Program-made: the position numbers and the translations under genes | Source: Homalodisca vitripennis | Taxonomy: Eukaryota; Arthropoda; Insecta; Hemiptera; Cicadellidae | Reading direction: 5' to 3' | Assembly (NCBI RefSeq): GCF_021130785.1 | Contig: NC_060207.1 | Span: 194,671,501 to 194,735,500, forward strand | DNA length: 64,000 nt | Part shown: positions 24,601 through 37,600 of the stretch, piece after piece | Position numbering within the stretch: position 1 is the first letter of the stretch | Layout of the letters: every line of letters starts with the position of its first letter | The notes under the pieces: model-generated | Database searches by the model: none | The model's input: the letters and a program-made list of their open reading frames with translations, nothing else | Told to the model about the DNA's origin: nothing

Positions 24601-27600
24601 TATGGTACTGCCAAACACATACTAAGTCCATTTCTCCAATACTCTCACAACTTCATGCACCATTGAGTATCATATATTACTTTCTGAACAGCCATAGTGT
24701 AAGGCTAACAAATTTGAAAATGTACAAGAATATATAACGCGTTGCGACATGTTTATAGTTGTACAGCGACATATACGACCACCTGGAGTCATACACAAGC
24801 GCTGTTTACTTCATCATTACAGCTCCAAAACTCAGCGAGGATATTGTGGAAATGGTGAGGACTACCTTTTTTGATTTGTATTACTAAGCATGTTATAATA
24901 TTAAGTTAATATTTTAATTCTTCAAGTTTTGATCTAAAATTTATATAAAAATCAGATTTTTTCCAAACAGGTAACTAACCTCTTCTCTTAAAATCTCTGA
25001 GTAACTCAACTCTTATACATAAATAATGCTGCTGAACAATTATTGGGCAATATTGTGCCAAGAAGTATAAATATTCCTAAGGTCCTTTATAATAATAACA
25101 ATTACAACCCAGAAAAGGTGCTCCAGGCCATAAAATTCCTAAAGCTAAAACAAAATGTACTCCAGTAATTCCTGTGAAAATTTATTTAAAATTCAAATTC
25201 TGCTCCAGACTCTTTACCTATGACCAGATTTTAAATGCACCCAAAAGACTAAACAACTCTGACAGCATGGACGTTTATAATACGTCCAACAATATATGAA
25301 AATCAATAATACCTGGAATAGTTTTACCTTTTACTAGAGTAATTGAGCAATATTTGGCTGAAAAATATTCAAGACTGCTATTTACAAAAGGGAGCCAAAA
25401 GACATTTATCTAAATTAATAGAAATAGTACACTATAATCAAATAAAACACTTTTTAAATAAAGAATAATTTTAATTAATTTTAGTTTGGGTATTTTGGAA
25501 GACATGCTGGAAATGTGAGAACAAACTTAAGCATTGACAACTACTCGATTGACTGTGTAGAAAGTTTTAAATATTTGGGTGTAACAATAAACAGCAAAAA
25601 CGTGGAGGATATAGAGATACAAAGCAAATTAGCTAATGCAAATAGGTGTCTTGGGGCGTGTACAAGATTCTTTACGTCAAGATTGTTGTCACAATGCTCC
25701 AAAATAAGAATTTATAAAACAATCATTCAACCAGTCCTAATGTATGGAAGTGAAACATGGACATTAACGAAGAAAAATGAGGGGCGGTTGATTGTTTTTG
25801 AGAATAAAGTTCTCCGAAAAATATTTGGACCAATATGTGATGAAGGGGTGTGGCGAATAAGAAAAAATAGAGAATTACGCAATGTATACCAAGATCCTGA
25901 TATTGTGGCTTTGGTGAAGGCAAAGAGAATTAGCTGGCTAGGACATGTACATCGGAGACAGGAGGGCACAAGGTTAAAAGAGGTCTACCAGGCGGTACCG
26001 ACAGGAAGGCGCCCTTTGGGTAGGCCAAAGATAAGATGGTGCGATCAAGTGGTCGAAGATGTGACCCGGTGTGGAGGGTCTGTGGATCTGGCGGAAGACA
26101 GGGTGGCGTGGAAGAGGCTCATAGACGAGGCAAAGAATCGACTGAGATTTGTTACGCCCCGGCAGTAAGTAAGTAAGTAATAAAAGGATCATCTACAATA
26201 GGGGCTATTGCTAACCTAGTAAAAGGTATAATTCAGACTTAGGAGTCCAAGGCCATCTTTTGTGACCTAAGCAAGGCTTTTGATTGCATTAATAATTCTG
26301 ACCTAATTTTGAAATTAGAACACTATGGAATTAGGGGAACGTGTTCAAAATTCTTTGGTTCATATTTAACTAATAGACAACAAAAAGTTTTTTTTGAATG
26401 GTAAATGGTACCTTCAGGTAAGGTTGAGTATGGAGTTCCGTAGAGCTCTGTACTTGGGTCTCTTCTCTTTTTTATTGCAATGAATGATCTATCTTTTTCA
26501 GTTATGACTAGACGATACTACCATTTTTAATGTTTCAAGTATGGACCCTCCATAACTTAAAAAGCAAAAATTGCTAAAATGAACAAAATTGCCCTCACAA
26601 GGCAGATTCATCACTTAATAACCAATAATTGAATCCTTTGCCATTAACTCAATAGAACAACATGTATTCAAATCTGGATGCTTCAACATCAACTGCTACA
26701 ATAAACATCACTGAACACCTTATAATATCACTTGAATAAGAAGGTGCCGATTTTTTTCATTTTTAGTGGCTTTTGACAAAAAAACCATTAAATCCTGTGA
26801 ATTAATCTTTTCGGCATTATAGTAAAAAACTATTTTAAAAAGCTTCTTATTCATTCAGACCAAATCTGTTCAAGTAACAATAACCACAAATGACCAAACT
26901 AAAAAATCTATCCAAATTGGAGTCTCTCAAGGATTCACCTTAAGACCAATTATTCATTGCTTAAGTAGATGAACTACCTTTGTGGCTACTGCAGGTGCTT
27001 ATATGATACTGTACTCCATCTCAAGAACTTATCACCGAAGAAGTACGTAGTACTCCAGAACAATATGTTTAGCAAGTGAACAAATCCTAAAAATATATCC
27101 ATAGCTTAGAAGCAAGAAAATCTAAGAATGATGCATTTGCTGCCCATTGGTTAAATAGCTATAAAAACAACCATGCTTACATCAGTGCCAAATATAATAT
27201 AAGTAGCTTCTGAGCTGCCTTTCAACACCCTAGAGAAGTTCAAATTCAGTAATGATGAATGTTAAAATCTGATTCAAGATGAAGTGGTGTTCTTATTGTC
27301 TCATCATGTTTCTGAGACGATTTCACGTCACGGTGGAGCAACTGAGTTTTCTACACATAATGTAGAGCAATGGTAGGAAGGGTTAATTCAATAACAGTGT
27401 TAAGATCAGCTTCATTTCACCTTCCACTTAGTGTATGAGACAATGAGAACACCACTTCATCTTGATTACATTTGTTTGTAATCCAGATTTTTCTGATGTC
27501 GAAACGACAGTCAGTTTTGGATCTCTTCAGATGGATGTTGATTCCAGATTTCAGGAGTCAAATCTGTTACAGTGTTAGACTTGAGACGCTGCTAAGTGGA

Positions 27601-29178
27601 AGGTGAACTGGAGCTGATCTTAACATTCTTATTGAATCAACCCTTCCCACCATTGATCTACATTATGTGTACTTTCCTTCAGTTAACCAACCAATTAAGA
27701 AGGATTTCTGCATGACAAAAACACATTAAACCTAAACCCAAACAAAAATGTTATTAAATAATATTACAGACTATAGATTAGACATAATTTAGTTATTTCA
27801 CTTCATTTAAGCACTCACCAATTTTTAGAACAGTTACTAAAAACAACAATAATTGTTGAAACAGCTTTTGTGAAACTAATCATTGACAAAATCTATTTAT
27901 TTTATAAATAGCATAACGTTAGATTTAACCTTGTACTTTTTGTTACTTTAATGCAGATAAAGTTATGTTAATTCCTAAATAAAGATTTATTTTACATGAA
28001 CCAGATCCGTTATGAGGACCTAGTTCGACGCAACCTGCTGTACATGTTCTACTGGAGAGAAGTGAAACCAACTCTTAACTTTAAACAACACCTGATAGAA
28101 GCAATGAGAGTGTGCATTGTTATAAACAGACAACCTGGAACGTAAGTTTCTATTTTGTTTTTAATTTTGAGATAGTACCAAATAGTAAAAGGTTTCAACT
28201 TCAAAGAAAAGTTTTTACTTACAAACTGTATTATTGTTTTATAAAATTATTCTTTAGAACAATAAACATCATTTGCCCTTTCAATCATTTTTGCTCATAT
28301 TACTCTAGAAAAAATACCATTAAAAAAATGCTGTACCTACATAAGACAAAATGATTATACAAGAATTACTTTTTCTTTAGCCACAACTTTTTAATCATTT
28401 TAATTTCATGTTTATTTTTCCAGCCCCAATGTTCTCACCTGTCTGTATGATAAGAATAAGAACATCTTTATTCATAAAAGTATTATGTACATATTTTTAA
28501 AAAGCTAAACAAATTTTAACAGTAGTAATTTAAGAATCACTTTAACTAAATTTAGCACTTAACACATATTTTAATATACCACTTGCATGATGACTCTTAC
28601 ATCAAAATAAACTAAAATGAAAAAAAGGGAAACATTTTACTTATATGATCATATGGTTAATATTTTAACCAAACATACTTTAGATATTAAATATATTTAT
28701 TTAATTCTCAAAGTGTCACACAAACTTCCTGTAGTTTTACAGTATTTTATGCCATCAGTTATGATGTATAGACCTCTTGCAGGGTTAAAACACTGCAATT
28801 AATCATTTATTTATCAGTTACCAGGTATATTACTCCCAGGCCCAACCGAGCGGGAGGTCCCTCCTGCAGCTGGTCAACTGGTGGTCCGCTCGCACCGGGG
28901 GATTGTACAGACACCCTCTTCTACCTCCCGCAGATAAGGTCTACAAGGACTTCAATGGCCGCACTTTCTACATCCCAGTCCTTCATGTAATAATGTGAAT
29001 TCATCATGATAGTGTGCTTATTAATCGAGAAATGATAATGTACAGACGTTTCAGATGGATGTTTAAGGAACGAAAATCATTTTTTGTTCATAAATCTAAT
29101 TATATTATTATTAGTTGACAACCTGTCAAAAATGAAAAGATTATTCCACTATCGTATCTATATGAAATTGCTAGTTGG

Positions 29179-29255
<77 letters not shown>

Positions 29256-31563
29256 CGTTTGTGTGTTGTGTGTTTAAATTCTTTTCTACTGATATATAAA
29301 TATTTTTTAAGTTAAATTTCAATATTGCATTTATCAAACAGGTCTTTTACAAAGATATTTAGACCTTTGTGTTTATTTTATACATACAATAATTTTTGTA
29401 TACTGTTTTAGAAACCCCCATGGCACTTTGTTACTTACAACAATGACAGTATTGTTGTGGAGGGAGGCAGAGATGACAAGCTGCTTCAAATGTTGGCTGT
29501 GAAACTCAACTTTCAGTTTGTATCATACTAACATGAAACATAGTAAAACATACAAATTAATCAATAAACCAATTTTTTTTTTTTGTACATATTATTATTG
29601 GAAAATTGTAATTCCTGTATTTGTTTTTATGTTTTCTTTTTCAGAATTGAGTATTTTGATCCTCCCGAAAAAAGTCAAGGATCTGGCATTATTAATGGGA
29701 CGATGAATGGTGTGCTTGGCCAAATATGGAGACGGGTAAGCATTTTTATTTGTTATCCATACATTACAGACAATCTTACAAAAACTTCTAGACTGCAATT
29801 TAAAAAGATGTTATTAAAGTAAGAATTTGGTAGTCAAGCATTTGGAGCCCTGCAGTGCAGAGGTGCCTGTCAACTTGATCAAGAAATATAATAAGTAACT
29901 AGCGACTGTTACAAATAATAATGATGATTTAGATTCATAGTTGATAGGATTGGAGTTATTTGTTAGTAGATAATTATCACGCATATTATTTCTAGTGTTA
30001 CAAAACATTTTTTAGCCATTATAAATAATATTTTCATTCAAGAGCTATTTCTTCAGCAATAGTGTTTCTGATTGCAATGGTCTTTTCAAAGCTAGCTGTG
30101 AAAATGGAAAATTAAATTCAAATACAATTTGAATCAGCATAACAAAATTATATACAAGTAAAGTTCCTTTGGAGGGCTCAACATGCATCCTATTATGGCT
30201 AAACATCCAAGAAGTGGAGAAGACATTATAGAATTCTCTATTGTTCCTCATCTAGAATTTTTTCATGTGGTTAGTTTTACAGATGTTTCTCCATAGCAGC
30301 CACCGACTAATGTTAAACTCTTTTATTCCTAGATCCTTTGTAAATTAAGGTGAACTAAGCTGTTTTTACGCCTAAAAGAAATAGATCAAAATGTTTCTGT
30401 ATATATTACTAAAAAGCTATACGAGAAATTCACTTAACAAATTCTATGGAAAGAAATAATAGCTACTCCAATTACTCAACACAGATATATGCTAATGGAA
30501 TAATTTTGTTTTCATTAAACATTTTAAAGAAACAAGCACATTTCTCTGTGTAATAATATAAGCTTGCAAAAATGCTATACAATTATATAGTTCCTAATGG
30601 GTAAAATTCAAAATTTGATTGTTAAGAAGAAACAAATTAGCTATCTGAATTACAAACATGAAATCTATCTCTTTGAGCAGGATGTGGACCTCTTTATGGG
30701 AGACCTTACGGTAACATATAATCGTAGCCAAGCTGTGGAGTTCTCGTTCCTAACGTTGGCTGATAATGAAGCTTTTCTCACCCACACCCCTGGGCGGCTC
30801 AACGAGGCTTTGGCCCTCGTCCGATCCTTTCACTGGGAGGTGAGAAATTGCCTTAAATGTAACAACCAAATTTGTATATTGTTTGGGAATCTACACACAA
30901 ACTAAAACATAGTCAGTGAGATTTGTTAAGGTAATTAGTTTTTGATGAAATTCAGCTTCATAAAGCAGAAAAGTTTGATTGTGGGGATTATCAATCAGAA
31001 CAGTACTTGCATGGTTCAAATTATATATATTTTATTATAATATTTATACTCGTATTATATGTATTTTGTAATTTGACATATCACTAGGTATTATTCCATA
31101 AATATAGTTCACCTAAGATTGTTCAGTGAACAAATACTCATTTCAATTCAATTAAGTTGAACAACCTGCAGTTTATTACAGAGATGTAATCCTAAAAACT
31201 GAATATTCTCTTTGGCATACCTTAGAGATTTTTACAGAAACATTTCAATACTAATTCAAATTCCAATCACGATTTGGCAACAAAATACAGTAGCAAGATC
31301 ATCTAAAAGGACTCTTTGATCTGGACAACCAGTTACTTCAAATTAGTGAATCAAGTAGTATTTTTATATACTGTTAAACATAATAATTTAATGGTCAAAG
31401 CGCAGAGCCTTATTTTTACAGTGTCTCGTGCCAAACATTCCAGTTCTGAAATTACTGTGGACTAGAGAACTATACAGTATGACTGCTATATTAGTTCTGG
31501 AATGTCAGTACTCTATATGTTCATAAACATAAGATTGTAGAAGCTTAATAACACAGAGATATG

Positions 31564-31631
<68 letters not shown>

Positions 31632-34600
31632 TTTGATTTTAAGATGAGTATTACCTGAAGTAACTATTTTGATTAGTTAAAATAATAAAAAGAACTACTT
31701 TCAACATAAGAACCACACAATGTGATTGTACAATTTTTTACTACTGAAGTTGAATATAAAAAAGGTGAATAAAGATTATAAAGATCATGTTGTGCTGGTT
31801 TCTATTAAACGTTATTGATGCTAGAAAGAAGCTCTTCAGTCATTGTGGGTTATAAACAACTACCTATTACTTCCTTCTATAGAGTACAAGCTAATGCTGA
31901 CAGATAAATTCCCATGACATTTCATGTTCCTGTTTTACGCTCTCCTAATGTATTCCAAATGCCAAATGATACACCTTGTTTTCTGTGTATTTGTATTATG
32001 CCTGTATAAATATCACTTTTTGTAGTTAAACTATACAGAAATTTTAAAAAAATCTTGCATATAGAAATATTTTAAATATGATGTTCCGAAACATGTCTAT
32101 TATATTTGTGTAAATTATAGACTACATTCTAGAACTTTAATATTGTTAACAAGCAAATGCGTGTTAGGAAAACTTATTGTTAGGGTACTCATGAAAGGGA
32201 TACTTAATTGTTTATTTTATAGGTTTGGCCGCTGGTGATATTTACTATACTTGTCTCTGGTCCTCTTTTGTTCTTGATCATATATATTCCTCAGCTGTGG
32301 AACAATGAGGAACCAGTTGTCTCTCCTCTTAAGCTGTTCAATGATTGCAACTGGTTCATATACGCCATTTTTCTTAGACAAGGTAAGTAAGGTCTCTAAA
32401 GATTCAGACATTATTCATGAAAGCTGATTTTTGTTCTATAAGAATATATTATGTATTAATTTGTAAAAAACTTAAGTTATGTTTTTTCAAAATACAACAA
32501 ACATGGCTGACTGACTACAGTCTTAGTAAAGTGAACTCCAAGAAAAGTGTGTATTTAAGTGGTAATAATCCAACAAAATATTATTTACTTGTGCACAATA
32601 CTTACCTCGGATCATATGTAAGTAAACAACAAAAATAATACTTCATGAAATTTCGAAACTTTATCAAGAAACTTAAGTTTAATTCTGAACATTCACCAAG
32701 CAAGTAAACAGTCAAGATTAAGACTTTCAATATTCCAAGCACATCATTTAAAACATAACTACTATATTAATCACTTTAAATTAGTAAAAAACACTTCAAG
32801 AAAGTATCAAGGATTAAATCAATATAGAATGCAAACTATGAATAATTACTATCTATGACACAACCCGATAAAAGTGTGACGTCACTGCCAAGTCACAAGG
32901 CAACAGATATTCCACATCATACAGTGTTGGCGCTGGCACACAGCTGCTTGGCCACCTGTAACTAGACCACCAGACTACTGACCCCAGACACTGTGTCAGC
33001 ATTGTCAGCGCTGACCTACAGCAATACATCCAGCTGTTGTACTGCTCAAGCTACTGACACGGCACTTGATTGCCACTTAATCAAGAACACACTTATTTAA
33101 ATAGACAAAAAGAAAGTTAACAGGAGGAGGCAACCAAACCTCTAAAATAACTGCCAAATTTTGTATTAGCAATAGAATTATTTTTGTAATAAAACTGCTT
33201 CATCTCATTACATTACTTAGTATTACAGAATAGTCAAAGCAGCCTTCCATTTAAATTATAAATGGAATAATATTTAATCAAATTTATTTTAATCTTGGTT
33301 CCGAATAGGATTCATTCAGTTCCTGGTTCCATAGTAAATACTTTCTGCATCCAAATGACCTCGATGGACTTTAAAGTAGGTGACAAGGTTTTTATTAAGC
33401 TGAAAGGCTATCCACACTGGCCAGGAATAGTAGAGAGAGTAATAAGCAATAATGGTACAGGGAAAAGCTTAAAATACTATGTCCAATTTTTTGGCAGCCA
33501 TGATCATGCCACAGTAAAGCACAGTGATTTATACTTGTACGAGGAAAATATATTAGTATATGGGCAACCAAAAGCAGATAACTACCGGAACAAAAAGTTT
33601 AATGCTGCCTTAAAGGAAGCTGAAGAAAAGGAAATCAATCTCACACAGCCCTGTACCGAAGTAAATGAAATTAGCAAAAAGATTGACAACCTTGAGAAGA
33701 CTGATGACCTTGACCTAGAAACATCCCTGACCCTAGCAGCCGAAGCAGGCAATGAATGCACTGCTGACAGAGAATACCAAGCTTAGGCAAGACTTACAAT
33801 TTCTACAAGATGAAAATGTAGAATTGATAAAAGAACTGGAAAAGAGAAGTAACGACATACAGTTTTTTATGGAAGTAGAAGCTAGTTGTAAGGAAAAGGA
33901 TGAAATAATCAAAGGGCTGACTGATAAGAAAAATGAGCTTCTGCAAGAGACCAGCTTTATAAGGAAAAGAGCAGATGAAGAACGGAATTTGAAAGAGGAA
34001 CTGATACAACAGTCAGAACTTGAAATCCAAAGCCTAACTAACAAAATTAAACAACTCCAGTGTAATCTAATTGAACAAACTAATCTATCGGAACAATCTG
34101 AAAAAGCTTTGAAACAAGAACTTAATTCCCTGTCAAATCGTGAAGAAAGGCTAAAACAAGAAATTATTGACAAAAACTCAACTATTGCAGCTATGAGGAA
34201 CGACACAGAAAAGCTTCTGCTTAAACTTACAGAACAAGAACAAATTACAAAATCCTACTTATCCGCCTTTTTCAGCAGAATCAAAAGTCACACTAAACAT
34301 TCTAACATAGTTCTAAACAATAGTCATCTAGACCAATTAACAACTCAAACTCTTTATACCAACTCACTGCCTCTTGACGTCTCCCTTCAAGACGAACTGT
34401 CAATTTCATGTTTTGAAAACACAAGGATGAGTACCACAGCAAATAAGACAAAAAACCTAACTGCAGTAGGTAACAATGCAAGCAACTTTTTGACATCAGG
34501 AATCAGACAAACCTGCAACCAAAAACTGGAAAATCATTTGACAACTCCGACAAGCCCAAGCCACTCATTAACATCAGGAATCAGGCAAACCCGCAACCAA

Positions 34601-37600
34601 AAACTGGAAAATCATTTGACTACTCCGACAAGCCCAAGCCACTCATTGACATCAGGAATCAGGCAAACCCGCAACCAAAAACTGGAAAATCATTTGACAA
34701 CTCCGACAAGCCCAAGCCACTCATTGACATCAGGAATCAGGCAAACCCGCAACCAAAAACTGGAAAATCATTTGACTACAACTCTGACAAGCCCAAGCCA
34801 CTCTTTGACATCAGGAATCAGGCAAACCTGCAACCAAAAACTGGAAAATCTTTTGACTACAACCCCGACAAGCCCAAGCCACTTTTTGACATCAGGAATC
34901 AGGCAAACCTGCAACCAAAAACTGGAAAACATTTTGACTGTGTCCCCAACAAAACAGAACCACTCCCTGATATCAGAAATCACACATGCCATTGACCAGA
35001 AACTGACTGACTCCGTGATAGGCTCTAAACACATCAACACATCTGGCCGAGAAGACAGCCTGACTACTCACAGTACCCAGCACACATCTCTCCTAACCAA
35101 GAACACAAAAGGAAACTTCTACAGTGTTTCTTTTCAAGTTGCAACCGCTAGAAAACATAAAACTCTACAAAACACAATGTCTGTCAACTCTAAAATAAAA
35201 TTGAATGTGAACAAGTCACCACCAATAAATGCAAAAATAAGACTAGCAGATGAAAAATATGAAGATTTCTTTTTAAAACACATAGAGTTCTATAAAAACC
35301 TTTTGAGAATAGATAATACCTATGTCAGGACCAACCCGCCACTAGGCGACAATACTTCTGCAACTGCACCCTTGACTCAAGAGCTCTCTACACAACAGAT
35401 TCACTCTTTTCCCAAGACCCAAAGTCAGAAACTACTGCAAGCTGATGTGCAACAACCTAATCATTTTTTATTACACAGCAACAAGACAAACAGCAAAATA
35501 AAAATACAATAATAAGCAAAGGAAAAAGACACTCTTCAAAAATTAGTATCCTCCACCAAAACATAAGGAACCTAGAGAACAAAAGAGAGCAACTCAACCA
35601 CTTATTACATGACACCTCTCCAAACATATTAGTACTAACAGAACATGGTCTAAAGCAGAATGAATTGTTGAATACAATAATTCCTGGATACAAGCTAGTC
35701 ACAAATTTCTGCAGAACACAACATAAATATGGAGGAGTAGTTATTTTCACAAAAGATGACACAGTGATTGAGGCAGAATCTATGAGTGTGGGAGATCTTA
35801 GTGAGGAACTTACATGTGAAATAGCAGTAGCAGCCCTAAACATCAGTAAAACCAACATTACTATAATTGGAGTGTACAGACCCCCACAAGCAAATTTAGA
35901 AGATACACTCAGAATTTTGTCACAAGTTTTAGAGCAAACTGAACCACATAAAAGTAGCGTTGTTCTGGTAGGTGACATAAACATTGATTGTTTAAAGGTA
36001 CACAAATCCAAAAACAGATTTGAAGAGACTCTAGCAGCTTATAACTTTAACAGACTAAACCTTCCGCCAACTAGAATTACTTATCACTCAGCTTCCTCGA
36101 TTGATTGTGTTTGTACAAACTACCCCATAGAGAGCCTCAAAGTGCACATACTTGATACAGGTCTATCAGATCACAAAGAACAACTTTGTGTGCTAGATAT
36201 TACCACCGAGCAACCAAGACAGACATCCCAAATCAGAAGACAAATAAATGTTAATACACTTAACCACCTTAAACTTGGCCTTGCACAACAAATGTGGACC
36301 GAAGTCTACTCAACGATATCAGCCGATGAAGCCTATAACAATCTTCTAAATACTATGACTATGGAAATAAATGCTGCATGTCCACTAAAGAAACTTAGGC
36401 AGAGAAAAAGCAAAACCTATGTTAACTACAATGACATAGAAATTACCCAACTAAAGCAGGACTATCTTCAGTTGCTTCGTATGTATGAATTGACAGGGCT
36501 AGAGAGAAACAGATCTGCCATGGCTAGTAAAAAGAAGCAATATGACCTAAGACTGAGGAAATTAAGGCAAGAGAGTGCAGCAAACCATATACAGCAGTCC
36601 AGCAATAAATCCAAAGCAGCTTGGGAGATAGTGAACTCTGAGAGGGCTACAAAAAGAGGGGAGAAGAACAATCCACTCATCAAATTAATTACTGAAGGGA
36701 AAACCATAGAAAAACCTGAAGACATTGTAGAAGAACTCAACACCTATTTCTCAAACATCGCAGAGGACACATTAAGAGCAGCTAGCAACCTAAATCAACC
36801 ATCTACTAGAGTCACAACACCTAGGCCTAGGCTAACACAGACAAAGCTTATTCTAACAGACACAACTGTGAGGGAAGTTGAAGAAATCATCTCCTCCCTG
36901 AAGAATAAAACCTCCAGTGGTCTAGATGAAATCTCTGCTAAGCTAGTAAAACACTGTGCTGAAACAATCATTGCTCCTCTTGTTGATGTTATCAACAAAT
37001 CCTTCAAAAGCGGCATTTTCCCCTCGGCTCTCAAAGTATCAAAAGTGTACCCAAAACTGAAGAAAGGAATCTCAACCAACCTCAGTAACTATCGCCCCAT
37101 TTCAATAATTCCCACCTTTTCCAAAATCTTTGAGAAAATCGTCCTGAAGAGACTCATAGACCATTTGACACAACTTGACCTCCTCACTAACTGCCAACAT
37201 GGTTTTTTAAAGGGTAGATCTACAGCCACAGCCTTAACAGACCTAGTAGAATTTATTATTGATCACATTGACAAAGGAAAATACACCACTGCTGTTCTCC
37301 TTGACTACTCAAAAGCGTTCGACTGCCTTAGCCATGATATCATTCTTGATAAGTTAGAGGCACTAGGGGTCCAGGAAACTGCTAAACACTGGTTTGAAAG
37401 CTATCTCAGAGGACGGAGTCAACTGGTAGAGCTCAGTTACATGGAAAATGGTGTTACTCGAACAGTAAAATCAAAGTTACGTTCGATTGAAAGAGGAGTA
37501 CCACAAGGATCGGTGCTTGGGCCTGTACTTTTTATACTTTTGACAAATGACTTCCCTGATTACATCAAGGACTACAGTTCGGTGGTGATGTACGCAGATG

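Larger units (their letters stand above)
28056..37350 (+). repeat. Intact partner of the 1-9183 duplication
   Basis: The equivalent of the first copy in its native context, continuous on both sides with Ir40a exons and with the rest of the LINE. Confidence 0.95.

Noticed and set aside
25485..25514. 30-base exon FGYFGRHAGN between Ir40a exons 4 and 5
   Set aside because: The frame closes without it. It sits between LINE fragments, and nothing else supports it. Kept only as a low-interest finding.
34490..34970. CRISPR-like direct repeats
   Set aside because: Units are contiguous with no unique spacers, are coding multiples of three, and lie in a LINE ORF.
35665..35673. ORF2 start at a TTG codon
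   Set aside because: It would remove the endonuclease N and E motifs upstream (HQNIRN, LTEHG), and the frame is open back to 35461.
35457..36011. 184-codon minus-strand ORF opposite the LINE endonuclease
   Set aside because: It is a shadow of ORF2 with no domain of its own, present in both copies only because the LINE is.
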